From Cladobotryum mycophilum (Eukaryota; Ascomycota; Sordariomycetes; Hypocreales; Hypocreaceae): a stretch of DNA of 64,000 bases. The stretch covers positions 2,852,001 through 2,916,000 of the forward strand of contig CM071590.1 in assembly GCA_036429605.1 (NCBI GenBank), in the 5' to 3' direction. A program made the translations under genes and the position numbers. Of this stretch, positions 47,701 to 58,754 are shown in pieces. Positions within the stretch are counted from its first letter, which is position 1; the number at the start of each line of letters is the position of its first letter. The notes under the pieces are model-generated. The model did no database searches, was not told where the DNA came from, and saw only the letters and a program-made list of their open reading frames with translations.

Positions 47701-48458
47701 AAGAGGCATTCAGCAATGAAATTTCTCGTACGCTGACCAATGGGAGACGTTTGTTCGCAACGGGACCGAGAGTATCCCTGTGCCATGCGAGACGGCTCTC
47801 TCCGTTGATAACTACAGTAACTACCCAGGAGGATGAGTGAATCGACGGTTGCCAGTGGCGGAAAACCGCCTCAATGTTAAAAAAACAAAAACAAGCTGGT
47901 AGGGGAAAAGAGGGCGTGAGATGAGGCTAAACAAAACGGTTTAGTTCAGCCAAGCCGGGACGATAGAGAGTCAAAAAGAGAGTTGAGAAAACCGTCACTC
48001 CTCAGTGGTTGAGGAGGGATTTCCGATGGGGGGCGCCCAATCATGTTAGGTGGTAAGCGAAATGGGCTGGGGCGAAGCCACACAACCATCCACAGTCATC
48101 GGTCAACTCGTGCTAACAAAGATTGGAGTGTAGTGTAGGGGTGAGGGTTTGAGGAGGAGCCAGGCCAAGAGAGAGCGGGTGCGTGGGTACGACGTGGGTG
48201 AGAGATGACAGGCGGTTCGTAAAAGGTGTGCGTGTGTGGGAGCAAAGTTCCCAAAATGGACATTGGTCCGTGGTGCTGGGTTTGTAGAACGGAGCCCCTC
48301 TCGGAAAGGTGGGGTGGACTTCTTGGCCCTCCATGTGCTCCGGAGAGCCCCAATTAATCCGGGATGGGTAAGGCGTCCATCAAAGGGCTGAGAAGAGTCG
48401 CCCAGATATGGCAGTGTGTATACGTACACAGAGGTGTAACATGGCATCTTCCGTCTCT

Positions 48459-48480
48459 TCATTGCATTGCATTGCATTCG
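48459..48480. repeat. (CATTG)n pentanucleotide repeat
   Basis: Four tandem CATTG-type units in the gene desert. Confidence 0.8.
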
Positions 48481-49944
48481 ACGGTTGATTTTGGCAGGAT
48501 TGGTGTTTTGAGCCCTCTTCAATATGAGGCTGACATATTTTAGGAGTCCCGCTGAAAGAGAAAACGAACTGCATGTCGTCATCTGGCTTGTGGGATGGAC
48601 GTTTTTTTTTTTTGCGGATGACAACAGAAATTAGATCCGGGCCCTGAGAACGTAGTGCAATGCAAGGAGTCATCCAACTTTGGTTGACGGGCATAACACC
48701 TTTCCCCCCATCATTTCAACGTGCCCATCCGTGCACTTTCTATTCTCAGAACAGAGCATGTGGTGCTTGTAATTAGAAATAAACTGGGCAACGTCCAAGT
48801 CGTTATTATCCTCATCAACCTGCTAAAATAAGGCGACTAGGGTTGGGTTGACTTTGGCAGCGACACCGGAAGCTTGGCCTTGGGCTAGTCACCGTTGATG
48901 GCGTTCAGTTGCGCGTGGCAGACTTACCAAGAACGTCAAAGTTCAGAATCCAATGTGGCCCGCGAGCCGCTGGAGGCGTCTGCACAGCAACTTGCAAGTG
49001 CTTGCTCAGGACGCGGAGCACGGGTGCTAGTTGCAAGTTGTTACCCAAAAAGCAATCCAGCCAAGCAAGACCAGTTCAAGGGTGTGATGTGATGTGTGTG
49101 GTGTGCCGCGTGGTGTCGCAGTATGTACCTATGTTCGTCCTTTGTAGGATGGGATGGATCCTTAGGACGGGAAGTCTGTGAATGTGTGTGAGCAGACAAA
49201 TGGGACGATATCAGCTCAGGTGGTGGAGAGAATGACATGACAATGGCGTAGGTATGGGGCACATACGAACGCATGGAGGAATCTGGACAAGAGCAGCAGA
49301 GGAGATAGTAACTTGTCTCCGTCCAACAAGCAAGCCAGCCAGCCTAGAATGGATCCCCCTTCCCCCTAGAACGGCCAGAGGGGGAAACAAAGTGAGCAGC
49401 CAGCCGTATGATGTCTGTGGTGTTGACCCGTCCAATGACAAGGGGAGGGCTACCATGGAAGATTCCGAAGGCTAAGGTGAGAATGGCCAGCTGCCCTGTA
49501 GCACGCGAGACTGCAGCGCATTTTAGGGGGTTACCTCCATTACCAAGTGCAAGCCCAGTCACTGAGTCTGGACAACTGGAAGGAGGAGGGTAGGTTGGCT
49601 TTTCGGGCGGTGCAGCCTGTGGGCCGTCTAGCTAGCAGCGTTGGGGCGCTTTGGGGGGTGCTAGAATTCCACCTTCAGAGGGCCCCAGAGGGTCCAGAAC
49701 GCCCCATGGCATGGTCTCTAGCAGTGGCCTGCTGTGGATTTGCGTTCTCATCGGACTGGAACCCCATCATGAAGTTGCAGCAATATGGCGATGCCGATGT
49801 TCGCGAGCTTCAATGCGAAGATTTTCGGCATCCGCGCATTGTTGGACATGTTCGAGATTCAGCAATCTTTCAATTCGGGCTGCATGACGACCACTGGTGA
49901 GGATGCAGCCGATGCAAGCTGGCTGAGTATCTACATATCCATAT

Positions 49945-50026
49945 CCTGTGCTGTGCTGTGCTGTGCTAGCCGATGGAAGAAGAAGGAAGCAGACCCTACC
50001 ATGATGGATGGATGGATGGATGGATG
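49945..50026. repeat. (CTGTG)n and (ATGG)n short tandem repeats
   Basis: Two neighbouring microsatellites, about 49945-49967 (CTGTG units) and 50004-50026 (ATGG units), separated by about 36 bp of unique sequence. Confidence 0.85.
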
Positions 50027-51688
50027 TATAGATCGTGATTGATCGGATGAAGGAGTGAATGGAGGCATGTACGTACGAAAGTTACAGTTGGTATGGAAAG
50101 CTTCCTCTCTCCGGCTGCTACCGGCCCGTCGCCTCGTCACTCATTTTTAAGTTTTATGAAGAGAGTAGGTACGTACTCTGATGATACCACCGCAAACAAC
50201 ACGTTCTCTACACGCTCACTCACACGTTCATTTATTCGCACCCTTCCTCTAGAATTAAAAACTTTTTACCACGCTACAAAGCAATTGGGCCAATTTTAAT
50301 GATCCTCCTCCCTGTCCCTAGACATGATCGACAGTGTTAATGATACCTTGAACACGATAATAAAATCGCGATCGAGTTTTGGCGATGCCCTACCTACTGT
50401 ATTTTATTTCTGGTGGTCCCTTTTCATCACGACTCTGAGACCACGATAGCTAACAATAATACGCGAGATTCCCTTGCGATCCCCTTCATCTGTGTGCAAC
50501 AACAGCGCACACGCACACGCACACACACGATGCACGATACGGACCTGAAGTTGCGGCTTGGCTTGGATTGACCCTTCAATGCTTGCTGCTGCCAACACCC
50601 CCTGGGTGTCCAGGTCGCTTCCCCAGTTTGTCCCTCGTCAAGATGCACCCTCCACCCCTGGGATTGTGTCCAGGCTCAACAAAGGAGAGCGAGCTTCTGG
50701 GGAACAGGGAGTCTCCATGCATTGGGAGTCGTGGCGGCGCCACCGCGGCAGCTGCGTGGTTCTGCGTGTCCAAGCAAGCCAAGAGACACATTGAACACTC
50801 GACCCCGGCAAAGTGGGCGCGTCTTCTCGGAAAGCTCAGCGCCGGCTACCCTGGCTACCCTGGCCATGCCCAGCTGGGTTTTGGCGCCCTGTGCTCTGGG
50901 CTCCCGGCGGTTCTGGGCCTCTGTTTCGTGGTTCTGTCTGTCTGCTCTGGGCTCGTTCGTACCGACCCACCAACCTGCAGCTGGTGGGCTCCCACACCCC
51001 CAAGGATCCCCTCCGTCGCTGCTGATGTCGCTCTCTGCTGCCCTGGAGTGGCAGGGCTTGATGGCCAGGGGTATCGGTGCTCGTCCCACACCATCTTGCA
51101 CCCATGTCTTGCTCCTCCTGGTCGGAGCTCTGCCCACCCGGGACACCAAGACATGCTGGATGGTGCACTCGAACAATCCGCCACGATGCGCGGCGGGTCG
51201 TCACCACCACCACTGCCGATTAGAGATACACCAGTCTGCTTCTTCTTCTTCTTCTGCCGAGTACTTCATCTACCTCCCTCGCCCCTCATCTTCCCTTCCG
51301 AATTCCTCCTCTTCATCCAAAACATCAAACACCAAACTTCACCACAAGAACTATTCTCCAAGAGGGGCAGTATAAGTGAACAGTGTCTCACACCTCCTTC
51401 TATATTCATCAAACGTCACCATTGTCTTCCCTCAGGCTTCTCCACAACTCAAACGATCATAAAAAGAGGCAGCAGAACTCTTTTCGACCATCAATCTCAT
51501 TCACTCATCATCCATACAACTACATTCAATACTTGGATATCGGAGTCTCGTCATCGCCATACGAAGCATTGAACAGCAACGGCGCTAACAACTACTCCTT
51601 CACCAACTTGCCACAATCGACATCATCGAGCCTTGAAAATTCTGACACCATTTTCAATTTGCCCATCTTAAATCAGCAAATCGAGATC

Positions 51689-53185
51689 ATGGGTCCCTTT
51701 TCACAACCTCAGTGGCCGACTTGGGCCTACACCGGAGTCGCTGATCCTTTTGCGTCATACACTCAGCATCTACCAGACTATCCTACCTACCTCTCTGAGT
51801 CCATGGAAGCTTACCACGCCCACCACAACCACCTCATCCATGCTCATCAGATGGCCCGAACAACGGAGTCAAAGCCACGGCTTTCCAAGGAAGAGGTGGA
51901 AATTCTCGAAGCAGAGTTCCAGAAGAACCACAAGCCCAACAGCAGTACCAAGAAGGCTCTTGCCGAGTCTATGAGAGTTGACCACGCTCGCATTAACGTA
52001 TTTATTCCTCCATTCCCTGCTTCAAAGCGCATCTCACTAATTATTTTATAGAATTGGTTCCAGAACCGACGTGCTCGTGAGAAGAAGGAAAACAATATCC
52101 GGGAATATGAAGCCAGGCAGCGCCTCGAGAAGGAAAAGGCGGAAGCAGAGGTTGGACATCAACAATCCGACCGCAAGCGTGACTTGGTTGCTTCCAGTGC
52201 CCCCTTCCCCGAGCCCCGGCAAGTCAAGGAAGAGTCCCCAGATGGCACTTCAGAACACTCAACCCCCGAGAGCGCCAGTGATGTCAACGACATTTCATCC
52301 CCTGTTTTGCCTACAACAGAAGATGACGACATGAAGAGCGAGCAGCTTTCAGACGAGTCAAGAGATTTCTTTTCCATGTCTGATAACACTGACAATGGCA
52401 TGACAATGCTAAACATGCCCATCAATGAGAAGGAGTCTAACACCTACTTTGAGTTCCCCACACAATACCAGAACGGAGTTTACCTTGGAGATGAGGTATC
52501 CTCCGCCGACAGGCAGCTTCGATCCCCTGCGCCTCTGGACATTGCTTCTCGCCGGAACCGCCGCCCCGCTCCTCTGGCTATCAACGGATCACGAAGCTAT
52601 TCTGGCGTCTCGAGAGCTGGTTTTGACGTGTCAAAAGCTAGCTCGATGCGCCGAGTTGCTTCCGCTAATGGACCTGTCCGAGTCACAAAGTCACGCAGCC
52701 CCATGCAACGAACAAGGTCGCCAATTGCCACCGGCACGGTCGCGCCCCCGACCCCCAACACTCCTATCGTATCAAACCCCAGCAATGGCTACCTCTTTAC
52801 CACCAAGTACTCGTCTTCTGCTCTTACCCAAGATCCCACCCTGCGCACCCCTCCTAGGACCCCCGGAATGGTGGACGGCCTTTTCCACGCCCACACTGCC
52901 TACGATATGACCATGTCCGACGAGGGCTTGGTTGACTCCACTGTGGGAAGCTTCCCCGGCGATTTTGATTTGCCTGGTGCCGCACCAAGCTATATCGCAG
53001 GTGCCAAGGGCGGTGCAAGCCAGCCTGTGACTCCTCTCTATGCCCCACAAATGGGCAATAACTACTTCGTCTATGGCAATGGCGCTGAGCAGTACTGGTC
53101 TGATGCATCAACCTCGGAGAGATCCTCTCCTGGGCTGAACATGCAGCATGCCCAATTCCTGAACATGAATTATTCGGGTATTTAA
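51689..53185 (+). CDS. Homeodomain transcription factor (fungal HTF1-like)
   Basis: Two exons (51689-51997 and 52052-53185) encode 480 residues. The homeodomain spans about residues 60-118: KPRLSKEEVEILEAEF in helix 1 and NWFQNRRAREKKE in helix 3, with the invariant W, F, N and R. The only intron splits ...RIN from NWFQN inside the recognition helix. The rest is Ser/Pro-rich and probably disordered, with an acidic stretch near residues 170-220. The start is the first ATG after about 500 ATG-free leader bases (51187-51688). It resembles the HTF1-type homeobox regulators needed for conidiation in Sordariomycetes, though that orthology is inferred from overall shape and the homeodomain. The 14 kb desert upstream is consistent with complex developmental control. 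Confidence 0.87.
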
Positions 53186-53630
53186 TTGTCGGTTTTTAAT
53201 CTATATGGTTACGTTTCTTTTTGCATAATACTCGGCGGCATCATCTCGAATCATACTCAGCATGCGTTTGCAAGTTTCAGGCGACTCCTAGCGAATGTAC
53301 AATAGCATCTGCCACGGCCAATTCCGCAGCGGATTGCGGCGAACATATCTTGGATATATGGAAGAAACAGATTTGTTTTTGTTTGTTTGTTTGTTTTTTT
53401 ATTGTAATTTCTACCCGGCATATCGCTTTTAAGCGTTCTCATGACATGATGGTCTAATGTAATGGGAGACATCTTTTTGTACAATGTTTGGCGCTCTGGA
53501 TGGGATTGGGATCGGGTGTTCAAATACCCCAAGGGATCGGATATCAATGGCAGAAAAGTGGTTTCACTTTTTGGATTAGGCATATATAGCTAGTGGCCCA
53601 GCGAGCCCTGAACAATGAAGCCTATTGAGC

Positions 53631-53664
53631 ACATCTTCATCTTCATCCTCATCTTCATCTTCTC
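53631..53664. repeat. (CATCTT)n hexanucleotide tract
   Basis: About five imperfect CATCTT units downstream of the homeobox gene. Confidence 0.75.
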
Positions 53665-55146
53665 CTTCGCACAGTGAAAGCCAAGACATGATGAGCAACA
53701 CTTTTACCTAAGATGATCGGCTCCACGGTTGATTCCTCTTTCCTCTCGATCCATGACGTATAGCCAACCAGGCCGACCTGTGATGAAGTTTGAGGGGTGC
53801 ATATCGAGGCGTCACCCCTAAATGCGACGGCATTAAGCATCCTTGATCATCTCTTGTCGGCGAAGAAAAAAATCGCGGCATGTTTAAGAGCTTTTAGTCA
53901 ACCTACGGAGGTAATCCAATCCGAAAGGTTCAACCCACGAAGGAGAAACCGTGACGAAGCTGGGGAAGCTTCACCATGAAAACCCCACCTTGGATGAAGC
54001 GATCTGCATGGATGCCTCCTCATCATTCTTAGTGCCACATGTCAATTAATCTATCTTTATGAATATTAGGGCGGCACACATCTGAGCAATGCATGTCGGT
54101 TTAGTGATCTGTTCTCCGTTTCTCATAAATCTATCGGCCCGGTTGGCCCAAGCCAGACAAGACAAGACAGGACAGTCAGACAGTCAGACAGAATGCGGGC
54201 CACCTGGTCTTGAGGCCCAATGTCCGCATTGGTATCAGCCAATATATTAACGATATTGAGAGCATCAAGATCTTCAACACCCAGGCATTTCAATCTGCCG
54301 CCTGTCAATGTTCAGTTGACAGGGTGTTTAGACAATAAATCGTACCTTATCTAGCAGCATAGTCCTAGGACAGGCTTTGCCGTTGGGCTCGTATGTATGT
54401 CTAGGATAATGTCTAGGATATGCAACTATGCTGGCCGGATTTCTGGTGAGCCGGCTCAATAAGAGGGGAAGTTTCAAGCGTCAGCATTTGTTACCCACTC
54501 GCTCAACCGCTTTACTGGATCCCTTAGGTGCGGGGAGCTGAAATCGGTGAGGAGGTTGTGCATTTTGCGTGCAGAACTGATTCATCATTTGCATGCTGCA
54601 GGCAAATTACCTATGCAGTTACAGACGCACATCCATTCTTCTACCACTACTCCGTACATGCTGGATAATACACGTGCATATATGTACATGCTTCTTGGCT
54701 GTCTTGGCTGTAGTACTTGTAGTACCTATTTGCCAACGCTGTCTATACGAAAAGCTCCATGTAGGTACAAGTAGTAGCCAAGGGGGTGGATATGGTGAAC
54801 TGGGCCCTTTCGACGACGACCACGGCCTGCAGATGCCCTATTGGGTATCTGCTCCTTGCGGGGTTGTTGTGACCAAGTCTTTGGGTGTATGTACCTACTA
54901 CCTGTATTCATGCATTGCTGGATGGATGGATCTGTACCAGCAACCGTAAACTGTGCGAGGCATGCATGTACAGGCATGTTAGTACTTTTGCAATGGAGTC
55001 AGAATCCAGCAGGAATAGGATTGGTTGATTCCACGGTAAGTCAGGATGCATTCCTAATGGATAATGCAAGGATCGAGAATCGGCCAATTCCGTGCAACGT
55101 TGACTTTTGATGCACGTAATTTGTAGGAGGTATGGAAGGGGAACAG

Positions 55147-55183
55147 AAGAGAGAGAGAGAGAGAGAGAGAGCGCGCGAGAGAG
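55147..55183. repeat. (GA)n dinucleotide repeat
   Basis: GA repeats interrupted once by GCGCGC, about 400 bp upstream of SLD3. Confidence 0.85.
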
Positions 55184-55344
55184 AGTTCTACAAGTTGAAT
55201 GAGGGGTACGTAGGTACCGCGTGACATACTACCTAGTAGGTACCTAGTAGTCTACGGTACCTGGCGGAATAGTAGGACCTCTAATGGTTTAGAGGGCGCT
55301 GTTAAACGCCTGTTAACCGCACGACGTCACTATCAATTAAAACC

Positions 55345-55381
55345 TTTGGCGCGCAACTTGCATACATTCCAAAAGACGCGT
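55345..55381. promoter_or_regulatory. E2F-like and MluI cell-cycle box sites upstream of SLD3
   Basis: TTTGGCGCG at 55345-55353 fits the E2F consensus TTTSSCGC, and ACGCGT at 55376-55381 is a perfect MCB. They lie about 190-230 bp upstream of the SLD3 start, suggesting G1/S transcription through an MBF-type factor. This is inference from motif and position. Confidence 0.5.
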
Positions 55382-55573
55382 TTTATCAACGACCCACCTC
55401 GAAAAAAGGGCAGGCAAGCAAGACATTATCCCTCGCTAGACACACCTCTGCTATACTTTTCCCTTGCTCGTGCGCTGCTCCTCCAACTTCCCTTTTAATT
55501 AATATCTAGTCATACATACCGAAATCAATAAAACAAACAATGTCAAGGGACGGATGATTGCATCTAATTCTTC

Positions 55574-58509
55574 ATGTCCTCCTCTGCGCTGCTCGGTGCG
55601 GCTGAGAACGCGTCGCGTCGACAGTCTGGGTCTGGTTCTGGCTCTGGTGGCATATTGACCCCTAGCACTGAGGGCACCTTAAACAGGCAGAATGGACCTC
55701 CTTCGTCCGAGGGCCGCAAGAGGAAGCGGGAGTCCTCGGTTGCGATGGAGCATCTGCTGAAGCCAGTGATTGCTATCAAGGTTGGAACACCGATAAACAT
55801 CTTTTTGGTGAGTTTTTTTTTGGTTTGCTAACAGCGGTAATAGCCACATCCGCCGAACCTGCATGTCCCACCCCGCGCCCTGCATCCATTGATGCTTCTC
55901 CCCCGAGAAAGCCTCCCCTTGGCATGCATAGACTGCACCGGATCTGGCGGTGACTTCCACCAGTCCCGCTTCTTCGAGGCTCACATTAGAATTCTGGATC
56001 TCGAAAGTCGAGTGGGCACTGCTGCCGTCGTCCTCATTGCACGATATGAATCAAGAGGCACTACATATGCCTTGGAACGACAGGAAAATGGACTATATGT
56101 TATATGCAAGCTTGGTGCCTGGGTCGATTTGGACAACCTAGCAAAGAATGCTACCGCTGTTGCGCATGAACGTCTTTACCCGGCCAAACCAGAACGACGA
56201 GACTATGCTGGCATTGACAAACTCACCACGCCGCAACTGCATCATGATCAGAAGAAAAAGAGGGCGGCAATTGAAGCTATACAGTCTATGATGAAGAAAC
56301 GTGCCAGGTCTGTATCGGCCTCATTCGACGGTGCCGCCAAACGAGAGCCTACGGTCGATCCCGATACCTCGATGCTATCACAAATTCCGTCTCCAGAAAT
56401 CAAACCGGAAGATCCCTTGATGCTTCAAACCAAAGAAAAGGAAGCCGATCGAACTATCACAGCTGTCCCACCAGAAGAGCAAGAACAAGGCCCGCAGCAC
56501 ACAGCCGATAATATTTTTGATAACATCAGAACCCATTATTTTGATGCCCTCTATAAATCCATGGTATGTATGCCTGATGAATCTATGGGAAATAAAGGTT
56601 GCTCATCATATCGCAGGGATCGCTTGCTTATTTCGCCAAAGGACCGCTATCTCGAGCCCGGTCGGCATTTCATCTGGATTTGGAGGCCAACTTGGATATG
56701 AACGACTTGATTGACTTTCTAAAAAGTCTTATTCTCACAACGGTTCAAATCGACAAAAAGTATCGCGAAGCAATGCCTGAAGTGGTCTCGAAGATGAAGG
56801 ACCATATCGAGAGTTCCGATGAGGGACATAGAAAGAAACGCAAGCCAAAGAAGATGAAGCTTGGCAAAGACGGACTATACCCAATGGAAGACGAGAGAAT
56901 TCAAAAATGGTGGATAGCAAACAAGCCAGAGCTGCATGACGACGAGACCGGTATTTCAACCTCGCAGATCAAGTCTCATATTTCCATACTCCGAACGAGA
57001 GAGACTCAGCTTCAGATGATTGTCATCATGGAAATTTTGGCTCTGGAGCCCTTGAAGGTTGCCGGTGACCCTGGTGATGGCAATTTACCAACTCTTCCTG
57101 GTGCTGCGGATACTCAAGATCAATGCGCTACCCCCCAACAACCCAAAAAGCGGAACAAGCATAACCTTCCCGTCTTACTCGATGTTCATGCTGATCGCCT
57201 GACCATCTGGCAATCCACTGCTAGTGATGAGCAAATCCTTCTTGAAGACACTCAGTCAGCACGTGTATCGTTGGAAGGTATGAATGAAAAGGCAGCATCT
57301 TCCGAACCTTTGAAGGACTTCTGTGTCGATGTCATCGTGCCCTTGTGAGTGCTTCACTCTAATCTCGAAAGCCTTTTACTAACAAAACATAGCTTCTCCG
57401 CCCGACTCCCGGAGCTTTGTGATTCTATTAACCGTAAGCTTGGCGGCCCTGCCATCATAGCTCCAGCAAAGTCGAAATCGAAGCGTCCGCCTACACGAGA
57501 TCAGAAGCCTGGTTCGGCCACCAAACGGCCGACCCCACAAAATTCACGTAGGACACTTCAACGAGCTCTCTCCACTGACCAACAAAATCGGAGGAGTGTG
57601 TCGAGAGGACCTAGCAATGCCATTGCCTTGTTGCGATCAGCTACTTCGACTACAATTCCCAACGTCAAACGCGAAAATGTTGATTCGCCGCTACTAAGAA
57701 CGATGCAGTCGAGTGAATCATTGAAAAGGGCATCTTCACTCTCTCGAAGTAGCAGTATGAGTAATTTGCACGATTTCAAAACAAATAAGAAGGCTGTAGT
57801 TGAAGCCGAACTCAAGGACGCCATCTCTGCATTGAGGAAGCCCAACCGCGGTGTGGTCGGCAAAGCAATGGCGGAGGCAGATGAACGCCGGTCGTCCACT
57901 AATCTTGCAGTGAAGAGTGAGTACCCTTGGGTATGTTTGTCTCATAGAGACGAAATGTTAACATCTGATTTAGAAACACGGAAGCCGGTTAGACCCTCAG
58001 CAACTTCCAATGTGCAAGTGAAGGCTACTCCAGCCAATAATCGTTTCAAGAATATGATGCCGGAGAAATCCGCAGCAAGCCAGGGCATGTTTGTTGAGAG
58101 CATCGTGGACTTTATACCCCCTTCAAGCGTGGGTACCTCATTCATACAATCCACACAGCAGAGAACCAGTCATAGGGACATGTTTCAACGAAGTCCATCG
58201 CCAGAGGAGGCTGTGGGAGACACCCCCATCAAACAACCTGTTTTCATACGACGGCCTGTGGATGAATTACCGGCCATCCGATCCTCTTCACCCGTCATGG
58301 AGAGAAGACAGGTTTCTTCTGATGATTTAGTTCCTGGCAGTGTGATCAAGAAGACCTATAAATCGCATACCACTACATTTACGGAAGACGATATCAGCGC
58401 AACACCGATAAAGAAACCAACGCAGCGCCTCATCTTTGGCGAGAAGGAAAAGAAAGTGTCTATATACGCGAAGCTGGGGTGGGATGATGAGCTTGATGAC
58501 TTGTTATGA
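55574..58509 (+). CDS. SLD3: DNA replication regulator SLD3
   Basis: Exons 55574-55780, 55844-56563, 56617-57344, 57393-57916 and 57974-58509 encode 904 residues in a continuous frame. After a short Gly/Ser-rich N-terminus, PHPPNLHVPPRALHPLMLLPRE and FFEAHIRILDLESRVG..LYVICKLGAWVDL match the fungal Sld3 (Cdc45-binding) family. The C-terminal third is Ser/Pro/Lys-rich with many (S/T)P and (S/T)xx(K/R) sites, fitting the CDK-regulated Dpb11-binding part. Sld3 loads Cdc45 on MCM2-7 at origins after DDK and CDK phosphorylation, so it acts on the product of MCM7 elsewhere in this window. The first donor is taken as GTTGGA at 55781; the GTGAGT at 55808 would leave a 36-nt intron, which is too short. 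Confidence 0.85.
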
Positions 58510-58754
58510 TCCAAATGTTGTAGCATCGTGCGGAGTACGGGGGTATCCTATCAAGAGGCGTTGCGAATAACGGCTGTAGAGACGTCGTCCGCAGCGTCAG
58601 TATGGAAATGGGAAATCGGCGTTTTCACATCTTTTCAAGGGTTATCAACTGTATGAATTAATGTTCTTCAAAGCGAACAAGACAAAGCATCGTATTGTCA
58701 GAAGTAATTAAAAGGGGGGGGGGCATGACTAGGAATTTGATGAATCTTCTAAAT

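Larger units (their letters stand above)
37443..51688. other. 14.2 kb gene desert upstream of the homeobox gene
   Basis: No ORF in this stretch resembles a protein; those present are short or have low-complexity translations. The DNA is rich in homopolymer runs and purine/pyrimidine-skewed tracts. It has many simple repeats: (GCT)6 at 39464, (AC)n at 39622, (GT)n at 40511, (GA)n at 41776, (AC)n at 42316, (CATTG)n at 48459, (CTGTG)n at 49945 and (ATGG)n at 50004. The region 51220-51688 looks like a leader: CT-rich and free of ATG. A long cis-regulatory region or a spliced non-coding transcript is possible; neither is shown by the sequence alone. Confidence 0.6.
53186..55573. other. Intergenic between the homeobox gene and SLD3
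   Basis: 2.4 kb without a recognisable gene. It holds the homeobox 3' region (T-rich near 53380-53400), a CATCTT hexanucleotide tract (53631-53664), CAGT-type repeats (54165-54192), a GA tract (55147-55183), a cluster of GTACCTA-type words (55203-55265), and an E2F-like and an ACGCGT site close to SLD3. Confidence 0.5.

Noticed and set aside
50568..51572. 334-codon plus-strand ORF upstream of the homeobox gene
   Set aside because: It starts at TTG, has no domain, overlaps other open frames on both strands, and its second half has leader-like CT-rich composition.
51383..51688. In-frame N-terminal extension of the homeobox protein
   Set aside because: There is no ATG in the extension; the first ATG is at 51689.
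37443..51688. Hidden secondary-metabolite or transposon genes in the desert
   Set aside because: None of the open frames shows conserved catalytic motifs on either strand.
55808..55843. GTGAGT donor at 55808 for SLD3 intron 1
   Set aside because: The resulting intron would be only 36 nt, below the usual fungal minimum; the donor at 55781 gives 63 nt and a family-like junction.
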